From Tyto alba (lineage: Eukaryota > Chordata > Aves > Strigiformes > Tytonidae), in assembly GCF_018691265.1 (NCBI RefSeq), contig NW_024881322.1, positions 4,898,001-4,962,000 of the forward strand: a stretch of DNA of 64,000 bases, given 5' to 3'. Shown in pieces: positions 39,401 to 64,000 of the stretch (the stretch's first letter is position 1; each line of letters opens with the position of its first letter). The notes beneath the pieces were generated by a model. It ran no database searches. It worked only from the letters and a program-made list of their open reading frames with translations, and was not told the origin of the DNA. The position numbers were made by a program, and so were the translations under genes.

Positions 39401-39744
39401 GGCTCCCAGGCCTGGCCCAGGGGCCGGGCTCCCGCGCTCGGCGGCGGCCCCTGAGGCGGCGGCCGTTCCTCGCTCTCCGGCCGCCCCGCGCCCCGCCGCT
39501 CAACGCCGCCCACGGCTCCACCTTCCTCCCGGTAACGCGTTTTCTCTGCCCGGGCCGGGAGCTGGGCACCGGGACCGCCTCCACCCAGAGCTTCCCAGCT
39601 GCGCGTTCGTGTCTGTGGCTGGCTAACGCCCGCTCCGAGGGCGGTGGGGGCAGAGGGGCTGCCGCCCGCTGCCAGGGGGGAGCGGGCGCCACCCTCCTGA
39701 GGCGCAGGCGCCCGGCCGCGGAGGAGGAGGAGGAGGTGGCAGAA

Positions 39745-39767
39745 GGGGGGGGGGGGGGGGGGGGGGG
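39745..39767 (+). repeat. G23 homopolymer in the promoter island
   Basis: Twenty-three consecutive G residues follow a GGA-repeat and GTGGCAGAA. Such runs can form G-quadruplexes and vary in length. The exact count may be affected by sequencing error. Confidence 0.9.
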
Positions 39768-39832
39768 ATCCGCCCGCCCTTCCGTTGTCGCGCCCCGCCT
39801 CGTCCGCTGCTTCTCCCCTCCCCCGCCACCCG

Positions 39833-39840
39833 CGGAAGTG
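39833..39840 (+). promoter_or_regulatory. ETS/GABP-like site (CGGAAGTG) in the CpG island
   Basis: CGGAAGTG matches the core recognised by ETS factors such as GABPA. It lies about 180 bp before the candidate first-exon donor, a common place for such sites in TATA-less promoters. This is a motif match only. Confidence 0.35.
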
Positions 39841-40021
39841 AGCGGAGCGGGGCTGCGGCCGCGCTGCCGCCGCCCCGAGCCACGGGGGTGAGAGCTGCGG
39901 CCGGGACGACGAGGCGGCGGCGGCGGCGGCGAGGGAGCTGCCGCTTGCGCTTCTCTTTTTCCCCTCCTTCCCGGTCACGCCGCCCGCCCGCCCCGCATCC
40001 CGCGGCGGCCTGCGCCACAGG
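39840..40021 (+). other. ATP2C1: Candidate non-coding first exon of ATP2C1 (5' end arbitrary)
   Basis: A strong splice donor, CAGG followed by GTGAGC, has its GT at 40022-40023 inside the CpG island. Paired with the acceptor ending at 40463, it would give a 442-bp first intron and a leader spliced to the start-codon exon. The left boundary shown is only a guess, near the ETS-like site. A second donor (GTGAGT at 40363-40368) offers an alternative first exon ending at 40362. Both may be used; mammalian ATP2C1 has alternative 5' transcripts. Confidence 0.4.
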
Positions 40022-40027
40022 GTGAGC

Positions 40028-40043
40028 GGGCGGGGCCGGGGCG
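40028..40043 (+). promoter_or_regulatory. Clustered GC boxes (Sp1/KLF-type)
   Basis: Overlapping GGGCGGGGCC and GGGGCGG motifs lie just downstream of the first candidate donor. Such clusters are typical Sp1/KLF sites in CpG island promoters; binding is inferred. Confidence 0.4.
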
Positions 40044-40121
40044 GCTGAGGGGGCCGGGGCGGGGGTCGCTGGGGGCCGCCGCTCGCCTCGCCGCTCCCCT
40101 TCCGCCTGGCGCTGAGGAGAC

Positions 40122-40190
40122 GGGGGGGGGGGGGGTGTGTGTGTGTGTGGTTGGTGGTGGTGTGTGTGGGGGTTACGTGGGGTGAGGGTT
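40122..40190 (+). repeat. G14 run followed by a GT/GGT-rich microsatellite
   Basis: G14 (40122-40135) passes into alternating GT and then GGT/GTG-rich sequence. This is the second strong quadruplex candidate in the island, about 100 bp after the candidate first-exon donor. Confidence 0.85.
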
Positions 40191-40481
40191 TATTTTTAGG
40201 TGCGGAGCCCCTCCCCGGGCGGGACGAGGCTGCTGGAGGCGCCCGTGGCGAGCGGGGAGCGGCGGCGCTGCCGGAGCTGCCGGGCAACTCCCGATCCTTG
40301 GTGGCCTCTGACAGCTCCGCGGGCTCCCGCTGTGCCTCTGCCTGTGCCCGCTCCGCGCTGGCGTGAGTGGAAAGGCGGTGGAGACCTATAGGGTCCGGCT
40401 GGGTTTTTTTTTTTTTTATTATTTTTTTTGTAATTATTACTATTTTTTTTTTTCCTCTTCTAGCGCTGGTTTCTCTTGCAG

Positions 40482-40517
40482 ATGTTGCTGCAGGTGGGGG
40501 CAAAGGGAGCAGTGTGA
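40482..40517 (+). other. Upstream ORF 1 in the ATP2C1 leader (11 codons plus stop)
   Basis: ATG at 40482-40484 begins M-L-L-Q-V-G-A-K-G-A-V and stops at TGA 40515-40517, 109 bases before the main ATG. It lies in the leader if the acceptor at 40463 or 40481 is used; with the latter, the ATG is the first three bases of the exon. Termination well before the main start would allow reinitiation. No function is claimed for the peptide. Confidence 0.55.
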
Positions 40518-40626
40518 TTGCCTGGGATCTTGGGGCATCTCTCTCTTCACCTTTCAGCTCCCGCTCCAGTGCTGCTGTTGCTAAAGACTTTTGTAACTAT
40601 CGACTCAAGTACAATTTCGATGGAAA

Positions 40627-61316
<20,690 letters not shown>

Positions 61317-64000
61317 GTATATACCTAATATGTCTTTAATATTTAATAATTTTTCTTTTCATGGGACAGAGGGGAAATACAATAAGTGTTGTTGTTTGGA
61401 ATTCACAACTATTTTGATAGACTTTTTGAAATAATTACTTTCCAAATGTAATTGTGCATTCCTAACAATATATGTAGTTTTTTATTATAGGACATGAAAA
61501 GAAGAACTTTTCCAATTCTATGTAGTAATGCATTCTTGAAAATTTTAGTTGAGTACTTTTTCCTCAATGTTAAACCTGTTGTAAAATGATTGCTTTCAGT
61601 CTGATTAATAAGATATTTAGGCAGCTGATTGCAGGTGTCTTTGAGTCTTTATTTGTATTCATTTTTAGGATATAGTTTCAATGTTCTCTGATATGGAATG
61701 TTAAAAAAAAAAAAAAAAAAAAGAAAAAGTGAAATTGTGCCAGTATAATCTTTTCTCTCTGACAATTTTTCATCACTGTTGTTATACCATCTAGTTTACT
61801 AAATACTTAATTTTTAATATTAGCACTGCTGGGAGTGCTTGAGTTGAAGTAATAACGCTATAATGTTAATGTTGCCTTATTGCAGATTCTCTAAAAATTA
61901 AGTGGAATGTATATATATTCATCTTGCTTATTTGTTGGTTTTGCTTGAATAACGTCATGTTACTTTTCTGTCAGATTTGGCATCCTCAGGTTGCCCAATA
62001 TCTGGGCTATCTATCACATTAAAGTAATTTTTGGATGCCATAATCTGTATATCCACGGTTGATACTGGATTAATCAGTGTTCATTTTATAGACAAAGCCT
62101 AAACAAGCTAATTTCTAAGGCAAATTTGTGATGCTTTTGAGAAATTTGTCTGGATCATCTGTTGTTAGCTCCTCTAGTGTGAAAACTTGAGTTTTGTGAC
62201 TGCAGACACTTTCTCCTTCCCTCGGCATTTGTATAGTCTCTGCACTGGTAGGAAACTGCTGTTGTAGCAGCATTTACTTTCTTGCTGATAAGCTTATAGC
62301 ACGCTATGATAGCAGCATGCATGGACACCTTACAAAGGAAAACAGAAACAGAATTAGAAGTTTCTCAGCTGTCTGTAGCGCCACAGCAGATGAAAACTTG
62401 TGCCATCCTTATCTCAATTACTCTTGCAGATCATATGAGAATAAGAGCATGTCATTGTATTTTCATCTTGTCTCTACTGGGCATTGTTACAGGGTAGTGG
62501 GTTTTGAAAAAAAATTATAAGGAGATCATCTTTTCAGAGAAAGAACTACATCTCTTCTGTGTATTCTGTTTGATCGCTGTCCTGGAAAACTGTAGAAATG
62601 GTAATTAGGCACTGATTACTTTCTGAAGCCTTTCATATATGTGAAAAAATTGTTCACTGGTCTAATCTTGTTTTCCAAAATATATTTGAAGACTTTTTCT
62701 GGACTAAATTTTCTGTATGGTAACAAGTGGCCCATCAAGATTTATGGGAATATTCTCTAAAGCCAGAATATTACATCAAGGGGTAATATACCTATAACAG
62801 CATAGACTTTAAACACAATTCCTTTTGGTAGTGAAGATAAGTGTTTCAGAGCCTATGACTAAATCTGAACAGTAGCAAAGTGGCATCTGTATCCTGTTTC
62901 AGCTTGGAGTTTGAGGAATACATCACAAATACAGAATTACTATAGAACTTTCTGGAGCTAATCATTCTTTATGGCGTTGATTGGAAGATTCATTGCAGTT
63001 TTTGACAAGTGTCCCTTTTCCTTTATTGATACAGCATCCATCTTTTAAAAGTGGGTACTGCACTGGTAACTATTTGAGAGACTAGCAGGAGTAAAGAGGG
63101 ATTTGGTTGATCAGAAAGCACTTTAGTAAAGGCACTATCATCTTTTAACATTGACTAAATTATTTTTCACCTAGCAGCCTGTGTTCATTTTGTTGTTCAG
63201 CTAGAACTGCAGTGCATCAGAGTTACCGTGCCACTGAAAAACAAAGCCCCTACAAAACACCAAAAACTGCTTAATTGGAACCTTGGAGTGATCTGCTGTA
63301 GGGTGGTGGTGCAGTGTAATCTAACTGGTTCTTGTTTAGTCCTTGTGAGTGATGCCCTTTCAAAGAGTTTTGGCAATTGAGTTTTGTTATGCATCCTTTA
63401 ATGCTGTTTCTCTTGAGAAGGCTATCTTGAAATTTAGTGATGTGGTCACCAATAGCAGCTTTATACTTTTTAATAATGCAAAATAATTTTACTTAAATTT
63501 AGTGAGCAGAATTTTATGATTCAGGCTTTGTCTCTGTTCAAGACCCATTCAAGTCAATATGTTAATATTGATTAATAATTGATGTCAGCTGGGAAAAGAC
63601 ATTTCTCTCCATTTTATATAAGTTATTTTTTGTTTTGGATTATATTTATAGAACACATTTTATTTTCTTCATCTGTCAGCTGATTAGTACAGAACAATTC
63701 ATTTTTAACTTCTCCAAGTGCCCCCACATGCTACCAACAAAATACAAAAAAGGCAGTTTCTGTTCCTCTAGTCTATGTGACTGTTACCTGAATAGAATTT
63801 TTCCTGTAGAGAATTTGTGAACAAAACCCACTCTATGAAATATCGTTCTAGTTAGAGAGTTCTTAATGGACCTTGTTAGGAGGAAGCGGACAGAAGAGTT
63901 GAGAGAATAATATGTATGTGCATCTGCATTCCCAGTTAATTATTTTGTTTGGTGACAATGCATCACATTTGCAACCTCTTGAATGTTTTATAGAAAAACA
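61317..64000 (+). other. ATP2C1 intron, incomplete at the right edge
   Basis: The donor GTATAT starts this interval and no acceptor followed by the expected D-L-S-I-D-E-S-S coding sequence occurs before the window ends. It is AT-rich, with an A20 run at 61703-61722. Small ORFs near 62306-62520 do not resemble any SPCA1 segment. Confidence 0.9.
61703..61722. repeat. A20 homopolymer in the last visible intron
   Basis: Twenty A followed by GAAAAAG; simple sequence. Confidence 0.9.

Larger units (their letters stand above)
39245..40400 (+). promoter_or_regulatory. ATP2C1: CpG island promoter of ATP2C1
   Basis: About 1.15 kb of very GC-rich, CpG-dense sequence stands out from AT-rich flanks and lies just upstream of the ATP2C1 start-codon exon. 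It holds GC boxes (for example 40028-40043), an ETS/GABP-like CGGAAGTG at 39833-39840, a (GGC)n tract near 39913-39930, a GGA-repeat tract at 39720-39736 and two long G runs. No convincing TATA box is seen, which fits a dispersed housekeeping promoter. Sp1 and YY1 have been reported to act on the human ATP2C1 promoter (from memory). Long ORFs across the island on both strands are by-products of low stop-codon density. The exact transcription start cannot be placed from sequence alone. Confidence 0.9.
40022..40463 (+). other. Putative first intron of ATP2C1 (GC-rich, G-run, GT repeat, T tracts)
   Basis: If the donor at 40022 is used, this interval is intronic. It contains GC boxes, a G14 run, a GT-rich tract and, near its 3' end, T-rich tracts forming a long polypyrimidine region. 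The 3' half would be exonic or absent if the alternative donor at 40363 is chosen. Confidence 0.4.

Noticed and set aside
39187..40503. 438-codon minus-strand ORF across the CpG island, with 181- and 131-codon companions
   Set aside because: The translation is low-complexity Pro/Arg/Gly/Ala and the frame stays open only because GC-rich DNA has few stops. It includes the G homopolymers read as poly-Pro and resembles no protein.

Overview
This is vertebrate nuclear DNA, almost certainly from a bird or another reptile. The evidence is a 5'-truncated CR1 LINE with the usual sauropsid 3' end (2991-3230), a solo LTR resembling avian ERVL-type LTRs (7757-8321), AT-rich non-coding DNA with many A/T homopolymers, and one gene split by GT-AG introns. 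There are no operons, CRISPR arrays or recognisable tRNA or rRNA genes. The species cannot be named from the sequence.

The only gene supported is the 5' part of ATP2C1 on the plus strand, encoding SPCA1, the Golgi Ca2+/Mn2+-transporting P-type ATPase. A CpG island promoter lies at about 39.25-40.40 kb. The start codon is at 40627, at the end of a mostly non-coding exon, and a 13.8 kb intron separates it from the rest. Six further coding exons (54463-54573, 55456-55572, 56983-57072, 59839-59874, 60777-60838, 61208-61316) join in phase to give residues 1-177: the cytosolic N-terminus, membrane helices M1 and M2, and the start of the actuator domain. The gene continues past the right edge, since no exon is visible after 61316.

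The left 39 kb holds no exon of a known protein that I can recognise. It looks intergenic and contains the CR1 copy, the solo LTR, several homopolymer tracts, a few GC-richer patches of unknown origin, and small inverted or tandem repeats. One of these is a perfect 18-bp hairpin at 36369-36411.

I saw no previously undescribed system. The observations most worth a second look are the two upstream ATGs in the ATP2C1 leader (one uORF overlaps the true start and ends in the next coding exon), the G23 and G14 homopolymers inside the promoter island, the perfect hairpin, and a few unassigned ORF-bearing or GC-rich patches. All identifications rest on remembered family sequences and visible splice signals; no database search was possible.
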